A stretch of 64,000 bases of DNA from Rossellomorea sp. SC111 (GTDB taxonomy: Bacteria > Bacillota > Bacilli > Bacillales > Bacillaceae_B). This document shows positions 1 through 9,215 of the stretch, one piece after another (the stretch's first letter is position 1; every line of letters starts with the position of its first letter). The stretch spans positions 62,001-126,000 of the forward strand of contig NZ_JANIOC010000003.1 in the NCBI RefSeq assembly GCF_024733565.1, read 5' to 3'. The notes below the pieces were generated by a model that was given only the letters and a program-made list of their open reading frames with translations, was not told the origin of the DNA and searched no databases. A program made the translations under genes and the position numbers.

Positions 1-1
1 G

Positions 2-364
2 TGGCCTAAACCGGTCTTCACCCCCGGAAGGGTCAATTGGCTGACCGAATTAAGCACAATGGTCGGTGCGCGGAACCTTTTTGAAGATGTGGACTTGGCA
101 AGTGTTCAAACCGAATGGGAGGACGTATTGAAGCGTAACCCGGATTACATCTGCCTGGCATGGGTAGGCGTCAGGCAAAGCAGGGTCAAGCCTGAGATCG
201 TGAAGAACCGCCCTGGTTGGAATACACTTGATGCTGTACAAGAAGATCGAATTTTCGTCCTGGAAGAAGCACTCTATTGCAGGCCATCCCCTCTTTTGTT
301 AAAAGGGGCCGTGAAACTTGCCCGGTTGCTTCATCCTGATTTGTATAATGATTCTGCGATCTGA
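2..364 (+). CDS. C-terminal part of a cobalamin/iron-type ABC substrate-binding protein (5' truncated by window edge)
   Basis: The reading frame is open from the left edge and ends at TGA 362-364, so only the last ~120 residues are present. The text PEIVKNRPGW, followed by AVQEDRIFVLEEA and a final helix rich in L and A ending LLHPDLY, is the usual end of the helical-backbone substrate-binding fold (BtuF/FecB class) that delivers cobalamin or ferric siderophores to an ABC permease. Nothing of the N-terminus is visible, so secretion or a lipobox cannot be judged, and the ligand is not determined. It is followed within 10 bp by a strong hairpin, so it is the last gene of its transcription unit. 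Confidence 0.75.
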   Translation, partial: WPKPVFTPGRVNWLTELSTMVGARNLFEDVDLASVQTEWEDVLKRNPDYICLAWVGVRQSRVKPEIVKNRPGWNTLDAVQEDRIFVLEEALYCRPSPLLLKGAVKLARLLHPDLYNDSAI

Positions 365-372
365 TAGACATA

Positions 373-416
373 AAAGAACATGCCTGCTCACGTATATGCG
401 AGCAGGCATGTTCTTT
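373..416. terminator. Bidirectional terminator between the binding-protein gene and the aldolase
   Basis: Perfect 17-bp inverted repeat (373-389 with 400-416) around a 10-nt loop, flanked by A-rich and T-rich sequence. It sits between two convergent genes. Confidence 0.85.
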
Positions 417-446
417 ATTCTTTGTCCTTAAAGATTTCTCACTCCA

Positions 447-1337
447 TCAGTTCTTCTGAACAGAGGCATCATAAATCGAATCAACCGCCTTCTTCAACGC
501 AGCATCAAACTCTTCTTCGGATTGATCGGCACTTAGGTCAGTTGCCAATGCCCTGGAGAAACTTGCAATCACCCCGTCATTTTCTTTCAGCTTTTCATTC
601 GCTTCATCACGTGAATAGCCGCCGGAAAGTGCGACGACCCGCACGACACGTGGATGCTCAACCAACTTTTTATACGCATTCGCTTTCGTCGGGATCGAGA
701 GCTTCAGCATGACGTTTTCCTCTTCTGATAGTTCATTCAAGTGTTTCAAGATTTCATCACACAAAATCTCTTCAGATTTTTCCTTTTGTTCACTATGGAT
801 ATTGACTTCGGGTTCGATGATCGGGACCAAACCGGCAGCAATGATGCGTTTTCCGAACTTGAATTGCTGTTCTACGACTTCTTTGATGCCGCTCGTGTTC
901 GGTTCATGGATGACAGAGCGCATTTTCGTGCCGAAAATCTTCCGTTCAGAGGCACGGCGCAGTGTCTCATCCAAGTCAGGGATTGGTTTCATGAGCTGCA
1001 CACCGTTCTCTTCTTCCGCCAGTCCTTTATCCACTTTCAGGAAAGGGACGATGCCTTTATCTGCAAGATAATCCCCTGTATATTTACCTTCGATTTCCCG
1101 GTCCATCGTTTGTTCAAACAGAATGACACCAAGGATCCTGTCGGGGCTGAAGGATGGGGAAGTGATGATTCTCGTCCGCATTTCATGGACCTTATCAAAC
1201 ATTTCGTCCTCATTTGAGTAGGAGTCTTCCTTCACACCGTACCCTGCTAATGCTTTCGGTGTACTGCCACCGCTTTGATCAAGGGCCGCGATGAATCCTT
1301 CTCCGTTCTTCATTTTGTCGAATTGACTTTTGTTCAT
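447..1337 (-). CDS. fda: Fructose-bisphosphate aldolase, class I
   Basis: Cleaves fructose 1,6-bisphosphate to glyceraldehyde 3-phosphate and dihydroxyacetone phosphate by a Schiff-base mechanism (EC 4.1.2.13), in the cytoplasm. The 296-residue length and start MNKSQFDK, then [17 protein letters not shown], match the staphylococcal-type class I enzyme. [12 protein letters not shown] near residues 203-214 probably carries the Schiff-base lysine (family knowledge). The start at 1337 is chosen because AAAAGGAGT lies 8 nt upstream; an in-frame GTG at 1346 lies inside that site. Model Bacillus glycolysis uses the metal-dependent class II enzyme, so this is likely a second, class I aldolase. It is a single-gene unit. 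Confidence 0.93.
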   Translation of the reverse strand: MNKSQFDKMKNGEGFIAALDQSGGSTPKALAGYGVKEDSYSNEDEMFDKVHEMRTRIITSPSFSPDRILGVILFEQTMDREIEGKYTGDYLADKGIVPFLKVDKGLAEEENGVQLMKPIPDLDETLRRASERKIFGTKMRSVIHEPNTSGIKEVVEQQFKFGKRIIAAGLVPIIEPEVNIHSEQKEKSEEILCDEILKHLNELSEEENVMLKLSIPTKANAYKKLVEHPRVVRVVALSGGYSRDEANEKLKENDGVIASFSRALATDLSADQSEEEFDAALKKAVDSIYDASVQKN

Positions 1338-1424
1338 ATCTTCCACTCCTTTTAATTTCGAATCTCACTTTACTTTTCCCCTATTTACACTGTTGCTAAA
1401 CAGATTGCATCTGGCCGGCACATA

Positions 1425-1453
1425 AATAAAGCACGCAGTTCGACTGCGTGCCC
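1425..1453 (-). terminator. Terminator of yuiC
   Basis: Stem GCACGCAG/CTGCGTGC (1431-1438 with 1444-1451), followed on the minus strand by TTTATTTATG. Confidence 0.8.
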
Positions 1454-1457
1454 GTCT

Positions 1458-2162
1458 CTATTCTTTTTCAGGTGATAAAATCTGCTGCCTGAAAACTTGC
1501 ATGGATTTGTTCTCATTAAGATCGGTCAAATCCTGTTCGGATAACTCACCTGTCCCCATCTGGATTACATAGACGTCCAGTGTCTGCTTGCCCCATTCAT
1601 TAAAAACGTCGTCCACCGTTTCATAATAAAGATCTACTTTATTTCCTTTGATTGCACTCCCTGTATCGGCAACGACCCCGTATCCATAATGCGGGATAAA
1701 CAGGATGGTACCGATGGGATAGACGGAAGTATCCGCTGCGATCGTCGAATACAGATCACGCTTCACTTTCACTCCCGAATATGTAATGCCATAAAGGGGA
1801 TGACCAGGGTCCTTCCCCGTCGATTCAACGCCGGCAGTATAGCCCGTCGCTACCACCGTATGTTTCGTATATTGATTCCAATCAATGGATTCTTCCAATG
1901 TTGCAGGCTTAACAGAAGCACTGGCTGACACTTTTGTCTCATTACCTGTAAACCTTTTAAGAAACTTGAATGACAAATGCAGGGGATTTGTCTTATGCTC
2001 TTTATCTTGGAGACTCTTTTGATCATTGTCACCCTTGTCCATCATCCAGGTTTTAAAGGTTTGCGCCTCTACCCCCGACACTGATTGAAAGGTCGTGCCG
2101 AGTGCAAGGATAAACAAACTGACCATAACGAATCTTTTTGTCCAACTTTTAAACAGATTCAT
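1458..2162 (-). CDS. yuiC: 3D-domain secreted or membrane-anchored protein (YuiC, Sps family)
   Basis: 234 residues. There is an N-terminal hydrophobic segment (about residues 11-30, [15 protein letters not shown]) after a basic start, giving a signal peptide or anchor. A ~75-residue linker follows, and then a C-terminal 3D domain from about residue 100. The motifs ATGYTAG, the central [13 protein letters not shown] and [18 protein letters not shown] carry the three conserved aspartates of the double-psi barrel shared with MltA-type lytic transglycosylases. B. subtilis YuiC is a stationary-phase (Sps) protein thought to cut peptidoglycan; the same role is inferred here. It lies downstream of yuiB, but a hairpin repeat and a terminator separate them. 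Confidence 0.85.
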   Translation of the reverse strand: MNLFKSWTKRFVMVSLFILALGTTFQSVSGVEAQTFKTWMMDKGDNDQKSLQDKEHKTNPLHLSFKFLKRFTGNETKVSASASVKPATLEESIDWNQYTKHTVVATGYTAGVESTGKDPGHPLYGITYSGVKVKRDLYSTIAADTSVYPIGTILFIPHYGYGVVADTGSAIKGNKVDLYYETVDDVFNEWGKQTLDVYVIQMGTGELSEQDLTDLNENKSMQVFRQQILSPEKE

Positions 2163-2387
2163 GTATTCACTCCTCCCACCCTACATACTTCCCATTGGGG
2201 AGGAGATATATGCATAAATTGATAAAAAACTCGAATAGTTTCAATATTTGGAAATTATTCCGCTTTTAATTTTAGGGGAAAAGTCCTTTAAAACCAGGCT
2301 ATTCTATACTTCAACTAGTATGTTCTAATTTCTAAAATATTTTCTTAGAGAATTAATATTTATGAGAAAGTGCCTGGAAACAGGGAC

Positions 2388-2605
2388 CGTTCCTTTCCGC
2401 TCCAGGCACTTGCTTTCCGGCGGGGAGGAAGTCGAGCTACAGCGGCTAGCCCCTCCGAGGTCATAAGCTAAATGGTCCACGAAGGCAACATAACGCCTTC
2501 TTAGGCCCATTCATCTTATGCTTGTCGGGGCTGAGCGAGCCGCTTCCGCTTTTCGATCCTTTCCTCTATTCCCGCAGAAGTCACGTGCCTTCCGCTTCAA
2601 TCCAC
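2388..2605. repeat. Composite dispersed repeat: family A arms with a family B core
   Basis: The outer arms resemble family A: CTTTCCGCTCCAGGCACTTGC on the left and GTGCCTTCCGCTTCAATCC on the right. The middle, about 2431-2554, is a family B unit whose inner helix pairs ATAAGC..AATGG..GAAGGC with GCCTTC..CCATT..CTTAT. The copy at 38182-38426 has the same architecture. Confidence 0.75.
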
Positions 2606-2730
2606 TCTGTGCTTTAATACTAAAAATCTTGACTATCTAACAAGGAATACCCAAAACACTAAAAGCTCTAATAGATTTTGTGTCGGATAATCACTTTATA
2701 AATGAATACCAAACTTTAATCGTCCTAAAT

Positions 2731-2774
2731 AAAAAACCCGTTCAACCTTGGGACTTAGGCTCCCGGTTAAACGG
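2731..2774 (-). terminator. Terminator of yuiB
   Basis: Imperfect stem CCGTTTAACC-GGGA / TCCC-GGTTGAACGG, followed on the minus strand by GTTTTTT. Confidence 0.75.
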
Positions 2775-2780
2775 ATGTGG

Positions 2781-3098
2781 TTAGAACATGCGATATCCTT
2801 TTGCTCTTAGGATTCTCATGACGATACCTGACAGGATGGCACCTGCGAGGCCGCTTCCGAGAATCACGAGATCGGCTACGGCCAAGTGACTGAGTCTTGT
2901 CCCAAGTTCTGAAAAAGACTCACCTGCATTTCGGAAATAATCTATAAAACGAACTTCGTCCACGATAAAAATTACGACAATCGGATAAATGATGGCCATG
3001 ATCCAAGTCATGCGCAATAACATATTTAACAAAAACCCTATTCCGAAAAATAGAACAAAAAATAGAAGCATCGATATAATCATTACATGTATAGGCAT
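2781..3098 (-). CDS. yuiB: YuiB-like membrane protein
   Basis: 105 residues, strongly hydrophobic. Two adjacent membrane segments cover about residues 5-27 and 30-47. A polar stretch containing RFIDYFRNAGESF follows, then a third segment (about 75-95, ADLVILGSGLAGAILSGI) and a basic tail. The size, topology and place between yuiA and yuiC match B. subtilis YuiB, whose function is unknown. The ATG at 3098 follows GGAGGTG by 9 nt. No enzymatic motif is visible. Confidence 0.8.
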   Translation of the reverse strand: MPIHVMIISMLLFFVLFFGIGFLLNMLLRMTWIMAIIYPIVVIFIVDEVRFIDYFRNAGESFSELGTRLSHLAVADLVILGSGLAGAILSGIVMRILRAKGYRMF

Positions 3099-3220
3099 TT
3101 CAAATTACACCTCCATAACACTAAAGAATAGTGTACCCCGAGTGAAATGTAAGCGTCAATATTTTCAGGGAAAGATTTGTCACTTATTCACAAAATAAAC
3201 TTATTTATCATCCACACATG

Positions 3221-3284
3221 AAAAAACAGACCCAACAACGGTTTCCATACTTCACAAGGGAAGTATCCACCTTCGTTAGGTCTG
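3221..3284 (-). terminator. Long imperfect terminator after yuiA
   Basis: Arms 3260-3284 and 3227-3253 pair through CAGACC..AAC..GG..ATACTTC with a few mismatches and are followed by TTTTTT on the minus strand. Confidence 0.7.
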
Positions 3285-3309
3285 CTTTCATCCTCTATCC
3301 TTTAGGGGG

Positions 3310-3435
3310 TTATTTCTGTTTCCCGCTGCCTCCACAGCACGGACACGTTTCAGAACCACCCAATACTAACTGAAAATATCCTTTTCCTGAACAATAAAGA
3401 CAGTATTTCGTTTTAGCATTCGCAGTAGCTCTCAT
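3310..3435 (-). CDS. yuiA: YuiA-like 41-residue zinc-ribbon protein
   Basis: A short gene with ATG at 3435, preceded by GGGAGAGGG and ended by TAA 3310-3312. The product contains two cysteine knuckles, CLYCSGKG (residues 12-19) and CPCCGGSG (31-38). These are the CxxCxGxG repeats of the DnaJ central zinc domain, so one zinc ion is probably bound by four cysteines (family inference). Its position upstream of yuiB and yuiC matches B. subtilis yuiA, whose function is unknown. The strong ribosome site, the motif pair and the terminator behind it make it a real gene despite its size. Confidence 0.85.
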   Translation of the reverse strand: MRATANAKTKYCLYCSGKGYFQLVLGGSETCPCCGGSGKQK

Positions 3436-3593
3436 TCTTCCCTCTCCCTTTTCTTTAATTTCTTAATTTTCTGATAATATATCATCTATCCGAAATAAAG
3501 AAAAGGGACATTATAGGGGATGTACCTTTAAGAAAGCGAATACATTTATGTTTTTCTTTCATTATCTCTTTCTTTCTTAAAATTTACAGAATT

Positions 3594-4076
3594 TTATAAA
3601 AATAATCGGTATTCTGTGTACGCGAACTGGTCACCTGGATTGATTCCTTCTATCATATTCAAGTTGTGCTGAGAGCCCATTCGTTTGATCATCTCATGCA
3701 CCATCACAGATGCCTTCTCATCTGTCAATAGTTCCTGAGGGGACTTCCACTGGACATCCCATAATTCAGCTTCTTCTTTTTCAATAGAAGAAATTCCCTT
3801 ATTCTCCAGCAGAAAGATCATCATATTATCGCTGATGTCCTGTTGGATGACCCCTGATCTTACACCGATGATCCCTTTGATGGTCGTATGTAATCCCGTT
3901 TCTTCCTTCACTTCTCTTATGACTGCTTCATCGACTGTTTCCCCGGCGTTCACAAATCCTGCAGGCAGGGACCACATCCCCTTCAATCCGCTGTATTTCT
4001 TTTTCACCACCAGCCATTTACCATTTTCATCAATGACAAGACCTGCAACGGCCAACCACACCTTACCCCTTTTCAT
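3594..4076 (-). CDS. Nudix hydrolase
   Basis: A 160-residue protein of the Nudix superfamily, which hydrolyses nucleoside diphosphates linked to another group. The Nudix box is visible near residues 40-62: GFVNAGE, then REVKEETGL, giving the G-x5-E-x7-REVxEExG signature that binds the catalytic metal. WSLPAGFVNAGE just before it is typical of the ADP-ribose/NADH pyrophosphatase-like MutT group, but the substrate cannot be read from sequence. The start at 4076 (MKRGKVW) lies 6 nt after GGAGGTG; a frame extension by three codons would begin inside the ribosome site. It is a single gene placed upstream of nothing obvious. Confidence 0.85.
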   Translation of the reverse strand: MKRGKVWLAVAGLVIDENGKWLVVKKKYSGLKGMWSLPAGFVNAGETVDEAVIREVKEETGLHTTIKGIIGVRSGVIQQDISDNMMIFLLENKGISSIEKEEAELWDVQWKSPQELLTDEKASVMVHEMIKRMGSQHNLNMIEGINPGDQFAYTEYRLFL

Positions 4077-4106
4077 TATAAGCACCTCCGTCTACTTTCT
4101 CCCATA

Positions 4107-4138
4107 ATAAAAAGCAGAGTGGAATCCACTCTGCTTTC
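4107..4138 (-). terminator. Terminator of yumB
   Basis: Stem AGCAGAGTGGA/TCCACTCTGCT with a one-base loop, followed on the minus strand by TTTTATTATG. Confidence 0.85.
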
Positions 4139-4155
4139 ATTCAATCATTCAAGAC

Positions 4156-5373
4156 TTAAAAGAACTTGAATTTCCCTTTTTTAAACACTAGTGATGGTCC
4201 ACCGACCATGTAAAGAGCACGGTTGTCGACAACCTTCTTCATGAAGGAAGCCTTTGTACCTGTGATCTTCTTGCCGTAAACAACACCAATTGCATCATCT
4301 TCACCGAGGGAACATACTGTACCTTTGATGTCTGGAGTAAATAATTCCAGCTCCTCTTTACCTTGCAGTAAAGAAGCGATGTTGCGGGCACATACTTCAC
4401 CTTGTTGCATGGCGATTTGTGCAGTCGGTGGATACGGGCGATCCGTTTCTTCATTAATCATCAGTGAGCAGTCACCGATGATGAAGATGTTGTCGTGACC
4501 TGGTGCGCGAAGATCTCTGTTGATTTTTACGCGGGCACGCATGTTTTCGATTCCAGCTCTTTCGATGATGGAGTTACCGCGGACACCTGCAGCCCATACA
4601 ATCGTACTGGCTTTGATTTCTTCGACTTCATCTTCACCTTTAGCGATTAGAACGCTGTCTGCTTTTGCTTCCTTTAATGGAGTTCCGATATGGAATTCCA
4701 CGCCTTTTTTCTCAAGCTTTGCACGGGCGTATTTCACTAGCTCCGGATCGAATCCAGGAAGGATCATTGGCGCAGCTTCCACACATACGATGCGCACTTT
4801 CTTACGGTCGATATCATATTCATGACAAAGCTCAGGAACACGGTTACCAAGTTCCCCAAGGAATTCGATACCGGTGAAGCCTGCTCCACCTACAACGATG
4901 GTCAAGCGTTCATCGTTCAATTCTCCCTCGTTCTTATACGTAGCAAATTGCAATTCAATGTGCTCACGGATTTGACGGGCAGAGTTGATGTTTGAAATCA
5001 TGAATGCATGCTCATGAAGGCCTTGGATTCCGAATGTTTCTGATTCTGCACCCAGTGCAACGACCAGGTAGTCGAATTCTACTTCGCCTTCACCCGTGAT
5101 GACTTTCTTCTCTTCCACCTTGATATCTTCAACAGTCGCTTGCAGGAAGTTCACTTTGCTCGTGTTGACAACATCCTTCACGTCGTAGCGCACACGATCG
5201 TGATGAAGCGTACCTGCGGAAGCTTCGTGTAACCAAGTGGTTTCATAGTGATAATCGTTCTTATTAATTAAAATAATTTCTGCTTCATTTGTTCCGAGTT
5301 GCTTTTGAAGACGGGTTACCGTCATTAATCCACCATAACCTGCACCTAATACAACGATTCTTGGCTTTCTCAA
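4156..5373 (-). CDS. yumB: Type II NADH dehydrogenase-like flavoprotein (YumB)
   Basis: A single-subunit FAD enzyme of the NDH-2 family. It oxidises NAD(P)H at the membrane face and passes electrons to quinone without proton pumping. The FAD Rossmann motif GAGYGG is at residues ~9-14, the second dinucleotide fold is [16 protein letters not shown], and the FAD C-terminal motif is IIGDCSL followed by [11 protein letters not shown]. The end LKKGKFKFF-like matches YumB. At ~405 residues it has family length. Start is taken as TTG 5373 ([10 protein letters not shown]), 10 nt after AAGGTGG; a GTG at 5388 overlaps that site. It is divergent from yumC. Confidence 0.9.
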   Translation of the reverse strand: MRKPRIVVLGAGYGGLMTVTRLQKQLGTNEAEIILINKNDYHYETTWLHEASAGTLHHDRVRYDVKDVVNTSKVNFLQATVEDIKVEEKKVITGEGEVEFDYLVVALGAESETFGIQGLHEHAFMISNINSARQIREHIELQFATYKNEGELNDERLTIVVGGAGFTGIEFLGELGNRVPELCHEYDIDRKKVRIVCVEAAPMILPGFDPELVKYARAKLEKKGVEFHIGTPLKEAKADSVLIAKGEDEVEEIKASTIVWAAGVRGNSIIERAGIENMRARVKINRDLRAPGHDNIFIIGDCSLMINEETDRPYPPTAQIAMQQGEVCARNIASLLQGKEELELFTPDIKGTVCSLGEDDAIGVVYGKKITGTKASFMKKVVDNRALYMVGGPSLVFKKGKFKFF

Positions 5374-5874
5374 CTGAATCACATCCACCTTTTTTTGATA
5401 AATTTGCTTTGGATACTCTTAGAGTCCTCCACATTATGCGTTTTTATCCCGTTCAATATGATGCTATTATCTTTTTCCCTATTAAAAGGAAACTAAAACA
5501 AATCAAACGCGATGTTTTTTCCCCATTGAAGAAGGAAATAGTGTATAAAAAATATGAGAACAAAAGTATGTGACCTTTTTCACGAACTACTTCATAGCTA
5601 TGCGAAAATTGTCATAAATCCTTAACAATATGTCTACATTACATAATATTCTTTTTGTGATGTATTTTCAAGATGTATATCGTAAATTGAAAACTTATGA
5701 ATATTTAAATAATAGTACACAAAAGTTAGAAACTCTTTCTACCCGAAACGTCTTACAACCACTCGGATAAAAGTCTGATTATTCCCACTAATATGCCGAT
5801 TATTGTGAAGAATCGAGACCGGTATGTTAGAATAAATGAATACGAAATACATCTTAATTGTTGGAGGGATCCAG
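5374..5874. other. 500-bp intergenic region between divergent yumB and yumC
   Basis: AT-rich, with no convincing reading frame. It must carry the promoters of both genes, but no unambiguous -35/-10 pair was found in it. TAGAAT near 5828 could be a -10 for yumC. Confidence 0.5.
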
Positions 5875-6873
5875 TTGAAGGAAGATCAAAAAGTGTATGA
5901 TATTACGATCATAGGCGGCGGTCCAACCGGGCTGTTTACAGCGTTCTATGGCGGCATGAGAAAAGCATCAGTTAAGATCATCGAAAGTTTACCACAACTC
6001 GGGGGGCAGCTTGCTACTCTATATCCTGAGAAATACATATATGACGTTGCCGGTTTTCCTAAAGTGAAGGCCCAGGACCTGGTCAATAATTTAAAAGAGC
6101 AAATGGCGAAATTCGAAACGACCATTTGTTTGGAGCAGGCCGTAGAAGGTGTAGAAAAACAGGCTGACGGTATGTTCAAGCTCACCACCGATAAAGAAGT
6201 TCATTTCTCAAGAACGATCATCATCACGGCAGGAAACGGCGCCTTCCAGCCACGCCGCCTGGAACTTGAGCACGCATCCGGGTTTGAAGGGAAAAACCTT
6301 CATTATTTTGTTGATAACCTGGAGCATTTCAGAGATAAGAAAGTGGTCATTTGCGGTGGCGGAGACTCTGCTGTTGACTGGGCTCTTATGCTTGAGCCGA
6401 TCGCAGAAAAAGTTTATCTCGTACATAGACGGGATAAATTCAGGGCTCATGAACACAGCGTAGAGAATTTACACAACTCCAAGGTTGAATTGAAAACACC
6501 ATACGTCCCATCTGAGCTGGTCGTTGATGAGGAGAAGATCAATCAGCTCGTATTGGAGGAAACGAAAGGCGATGAAAAGGAAATCATCGACCTTGATGAG
6601 TTAATTGTAAATTTCGGATTTGTCTCCTCCCTCGGTCCGATCAAAGATTGGGGTCTTGAGATTGAAAAGAACTCAATCGTGGTCAATTCCCGAATGGAAA
6701 CGAATATCCCTGGCATTTATGCTGCCGGTGATATCAGTACGTATGATGGTAAAGTCAAGCTTATCGCCAGCGGATTCGGGGAGGCACCGACAGCGGTGAA
6801 TAACGCGAAGGCCTATATGGATCCCAAGGCACGGGTACAGCCAATGCACAGTACGTCCATGTTTACCGATTAA
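5875..6873 (+). CDS. yumC: Ferredoxin/flavodoxin-NADP+ reductase, thioredoxin-reductase-like (YumC)
   Basis: This homodimeric FAD enzyme moves electrons between NADPH and ferredoxin or flavodoxin (EC 1.18.1.2) in the cytoplasm. Its homolog is essential in B. subtilis. The FAD motif is [10 protein letters not shown], followed by [26 protein letters not shown]. The NADPH fold is [15 protein letters not shown], and the C-terminal FAD motif is YAAGDIST. The CxxC of true thioredoxin reductases is absent, as expected for this group. At 332 residues it equals the B. subtilis length. TTG 5875 is chosen because GGAGG lies 7 nt upstream; the ATG at 5836 would add 13 unconserved residues. Confidence 0.93.
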   Translation: MKEDQKVYDITIIGGGPTGLFTAFYGGMRKASVKIIESLPQLGGQLATLYPEKYIYDVAGFPKVKAQDLVNNLKEQMAKFETTICLEQAVEGVEKQADGMFKLTTDKEVHFSRTIIITAGNGAFQPRRLELEHASGFEGKNLHYFVDNLEHFRDKKVVICGGGDSAVDWALMLEPIAEKVYLVHRRDKFRAHEHSVENLHNSKVELKTPYVPSELVVDEEKINQLVLEETKGDEKEIIDLDELIVNFGFVSSLGPIKDWGLEIEKNSIVVNSRMETNIPGIYAAGDISTYDGKVKLIASGFGEAPTAVNNAKAYMDPKARVQPMHSTSMFTD

Positions 6874-6883
6874 TTCCATTTGC

Positions 6884-6917
6884 AAGGTTCAGGATATCGA
6901 TTCCTGAACCTTTTTCT
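6884..6917 (+). terminator. Terminator of yumC
   Basis: Stem AAGGTTCAGGA/TCCTGAACCTT (6884-6894 with 6902-6912) followed by TTTCT. Confidence 0.85.
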
Positions 6918-7048
6918 CATTTATAGAAGATCGACTCCTCTTCATCATGTCCTTCATTTTATCCGCACCCACGCCTTTGTTTATTTTCACCATGAATGGG
7001 TAGACTAATAGTAGGACAAAAATTTTCAGATAAAGGATGATGTGTAAA

Positions 7049-7693
7049 ATGAATGTGTTAGTTATCGGAGCAAACGGCAACACAGGCCGCCATATAGTGA
7101 AAGAACTTTCAAATAGCAGTCAGCATTTCGTGAGAGCCATGATCCGAAAAACAGAACAGGCGAAGGAAATGGAAGACTTGGGAGCAAGACCGATTGTTGC
7201 CGACCTTGAACAGGATTTCTCGTATGCCCTTGAAAATGTGAATGCCGTCATTTTTGCAGCCGGCAGTGGTGGATCGACAGGAGACGATAAGACGTTAGCC
7301 ATCGACCAGGAGGGTGCTAAGAAAGCAGTCGATTATGCCAAGAAGATGGGCATTGAGCGTTTTGTGATGCTCAGTTCCATGGGGGCCGATAACCCTTCAA
7401 GCGGACCCGATGAATTGCAGTTCTACTTAAAAGCCAAGGGTGCAGCGGATGCCCACTTGAAAGAAAGCGGCTTAAATTACACCATCGTCCGCCCTGGATC
7501 CCTTTCTTTCGATGATTCAACAGGAAAGATTGAAGCGGCTACAAGCATTACGGATAAAAGCCGTGAGATTTCCCGTGCAGATGTGGCGAAAGTGCTTGTG
7601 GACTCTTTAACCATCGAAGAAACCAATCATAAAGTATTCGAAATCTTGAGCGGTGACACTCCTGTAGAAGAAGCGCTGAAAAATATTCATTAA
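7049..7693 (+). CDS. NAD(P)-binding atypical SDR (YhfK-like)
   Basis: 214 residues with a Rossmann fold at the very N-terminus (VIGANGNTGRHIV, the GxxGxxG form of NmrA/atypical short-chain dehydrogenases). VIFAAGSGGSTG follows, then RFVMLSSMGAD and the late motif YTIVRPGSL. The classical YxxxK is replaced by FYLKAKGAAD, as in the YhfK group. Substrate is unknown; the fold may act in redox sensing or as a reductase. Start at 7049 is chosen because AAAGGATGAT precedes it; upstream in-frame ATGs at 7037 and 7040 lie in that site. It is convergent with yutM. Confidence 0.82.
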   Translation: MNVLVIGANGNTGRHIVKELSNSSQHFVRAMIRKTEQAKEMEDLGARPIVADLEQDFSYALENVNAVIFAAGSGGSTGDDKTLAIDQEGAKKAVDYAKKMGIERFVMLSSMGADNPSSGPDELQFYLKAKGAADAHLKESGLNYTIVRPGSLSFDDSTGKIEAATSITDKSREISRADVAKVLVDSLTIEETNHKVFEILSGDTPVEEALKNIH

Positions 7694-7698
7694 AATTG

Positions 7699-7739
7699 AA
7701 AAAGGGACGGACCTCACAAATTGAGGTCCGTCCCTTTTA
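7699..7739. repeat. Family C hairpin (GGGACGGACCT) acting as shared terminator
   Basis: Perfect 16-bp inverted repeat, 7701-7716 with 7722-7737, with A-rich 5' and T-rich 3' flanks. It lies between convergent genes and carries the same core as the elements at 46971, 48834 and 52732. Confidence 0.85.
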
Positions 7740-7742
7740 TGT

Positions 7743-8105
7743 TTAGCAATTCTCCGGCGTACCCTTATTCGTCGCCGTTACAAACGATGATCCGCACCCG
7801 CATGAAGCGATGGCGTTTGGATTGTCGATGGTGAATCCGCCGCCCATCATGGACTGCTTATAATCTATTTTCGTACCGTTCAGGATGGCAGCATCATTTT
7901 TTGCTACGACAAGCTTGATTCCATGCTGCTCTGTCGTTGCATCTCCATCTTGAAGCTCATGTTCAAATCCCATACCGTAAGAAAGGCCGCTGCAGCCTCC
8001 CCCTTTTACCGCTACACGTAACATGGCATCTGTTTCGTCATGTTCCTTCATCATATCTTTAATCTGAAGGGCAGCGGCTTCTGTTAGAATGACAACTTCA
8101 CTCAT
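7743..8105 (-). CDS. yutM: A-type Fe-S cluster carrier protein (YutM, HesB/IscA/SufA family)
   Basis: 120 residues. A-type carriers accept a cluster from the SUF scaffold and pass it to apo-enzymes. The three ligand cysteines are visible: GGGCSG near residue 38 and SCGCGSS near 102-104. The fold core LRVAVKGGGCSGLSY and GGGFTIDNPNA are diagnostic. Together with yutI and sufCDSUB in this window it supplies clusters to enzymes such as LipA (family knowledge plus context). GGGGGTGT stands 5 nt before ATG 8105. Confidence 0.92.
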   Translation of the reverse strand: MSEVVILTEAAALQIKDMMKEHDETDAMLRVAVKGGGCSGLSYGMGFEHELQDGDATTEQHGIKLVVAKNDAAILNGTKIDYKQSMMGGGFTIDNPNAIASCGCGSSFVTATNKGTPENC

Positions 8106-8283
8106 TCATTACACCCCCAACCTTTTCATTTCTTACTACTTAGTATACTCCTTTCTATTTTACTACTCAACCGATGGGGCTTTGGTGAATGATTGGAAAG
8201 GAAATTATACGAATATTCTCATTAAACACAACTTTTTACTCACAATACATAAAAAACACTGGTTCCCTTCACCAACTTCAAGG

Positions 8284-8289
8284 TATAAT
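8284..8289 (+). promoter_or_regulatory. Probable -10 box for the DUF2225 gene
   Basis: Consensus TATAAT 34 bp before the ATG. No good -35 is present at 17-bp spacing, so the call rests on one hexamer. Confidence 0.4.
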
Positions 8290-8322
8290 GAGGTAAATAG
8301 TCCCGATTATGAGGTGAGATTC

Positions 8323-9021
8323 ATGACGGTGGTGACCCCATTTTATGATAAGAAAACCCAGTGTCTATCGTGTAAACATTCATATAGTACGACAAGGATC
8401 CGGTCCCGATTTGTGAAGGTCACCGGGTATGATAGTGACTTTTGTCCCCTGTACCAGTCAGATGAAGTGAATCCTTTGCTTTATAACGTATCCGTCTGTC
8501 CGCAGTGCGGTTTTTCGTATACCGATGATTTTACAGCATACATACCTCCTGTTCTTAAGGCAGAGCTTGAAAAGAAAATCAGTCTGCACTGGCAGCCTCA
8601 GGATTACGGGAAAATCAGATCATATGAAGAGGCCGTCAATACGTATAAACTGGCCGCCTACTGTGCCCTGATCAAGAAGGAGAAAAAAGTGACCATAGCA
8701 GGATTATACCTTCGAACAGCCTGGCTTTATCGAAAGATGGCTGATAAAGAACAGGAAAGACGCTTCATTAATTTGGCTGCACATGAATACATCGATGCCT
8801 ATGTGACAGATGGTGCTTCAGGTTCTTTGATGTCCGAGACGAAGCTTCTGTATATCATCGCTGAATTACTGAGGAGGCAGGATAAGATCGAGGAAGCGGC
8901 AGCCTACCTTTCTAAAGTCATCAGTAAGCAGCACCTCTCCACCGAACCAAAAATCATTGAAATGGCCAGAGAGCGCTGGTATGAAATCCGGGAAATCTAT
9001 AAAGAAATGAAGTTTGTGTAA
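8323..9021 (+). CDS. DUF2225 protein with N-terminal zinc ribbon
   Basis: 232 residues. Two cysteine pairs, CLSCKHSYST (about residues 13-22) and CPQCGFSYTDDF (about 64-75), form a probable zinc ribbon. A helical, TPR-like region follows from about residue 110 (YKLAAYCALIKKEKK, then LRTAWLYRKMADKEQERRF). This is the layout of the DUF2225 family, which has no known function. ATG 8323 follows GAGGTG by 6 nt. It is not part of an obvious operon, and a terminator follows 110 bp later. Confidence 0.82.
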   Translation: MTVVTPFYDKKTQCLSCKHSYSTTRIRSRFVKVTGYDSDFCPLYQSDEVNPLLYNVSVCPQCGFSYTDDFTAYIPPVLKAELEKKISLHWQPQDYGKIRSYEEAVNTYKLAAYCALIKKEKKVTIAGLYLRTAWLYRKMADKEQERRFINLAAHEYIDAYVTDGASGSLMSETKLLYIIAELLRRQDKIEEAAAYLSKVISKQHLSTEPKIIEMARERWYEIREIYKEMKFV

Positions 9022-9130
9022 GGTTGATATTTAATGTAGCGAGTGTTGGTTGATTTCCGCTGGAGGAACACAATTTCTGCGAGAAGACCTTTGTAAAAGA
9101 GGATGGAACAAAAGTATTCCAGTCAAAAAA

Positions 9131-9180
9131 AATCCGAATGATCATTTGAATTTCTTAATTGAAATGATCATTCGGATTTT
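9131..9180. terminator. Bidirectional terminator between the DUF2225 gene and yuzB
   Basis: Perfect 17-bp stem, 9131-9147 with 9162-9178, with T runs on both outward sides. Confidence 0.88.
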
Positions 9181-9215
9181 TTGTTTTTGTAGGGAAGCGT
9201 ATGTAGACGGTTCCA

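Larger units (their letters stand above)
2163..2780. other. 618-bp non-coding stretch between yuiB and yuiC
   Basis: It holds the yuiC upstream region (AT-rich, 2163-2350), a composite hairpin repeat (2388-2605) and the yuiB terminator (2731-2774). Open frames inside the repeat have no ribosome site or codon pattern of a gene. Confidence 0.7.

Noticed and set aside
741-1217. Long plus-strand frames antisense to the aldolase
   Set aside because: They are shadows of the aldolase codon pattern, with no ribosome sites and no recognisable product.
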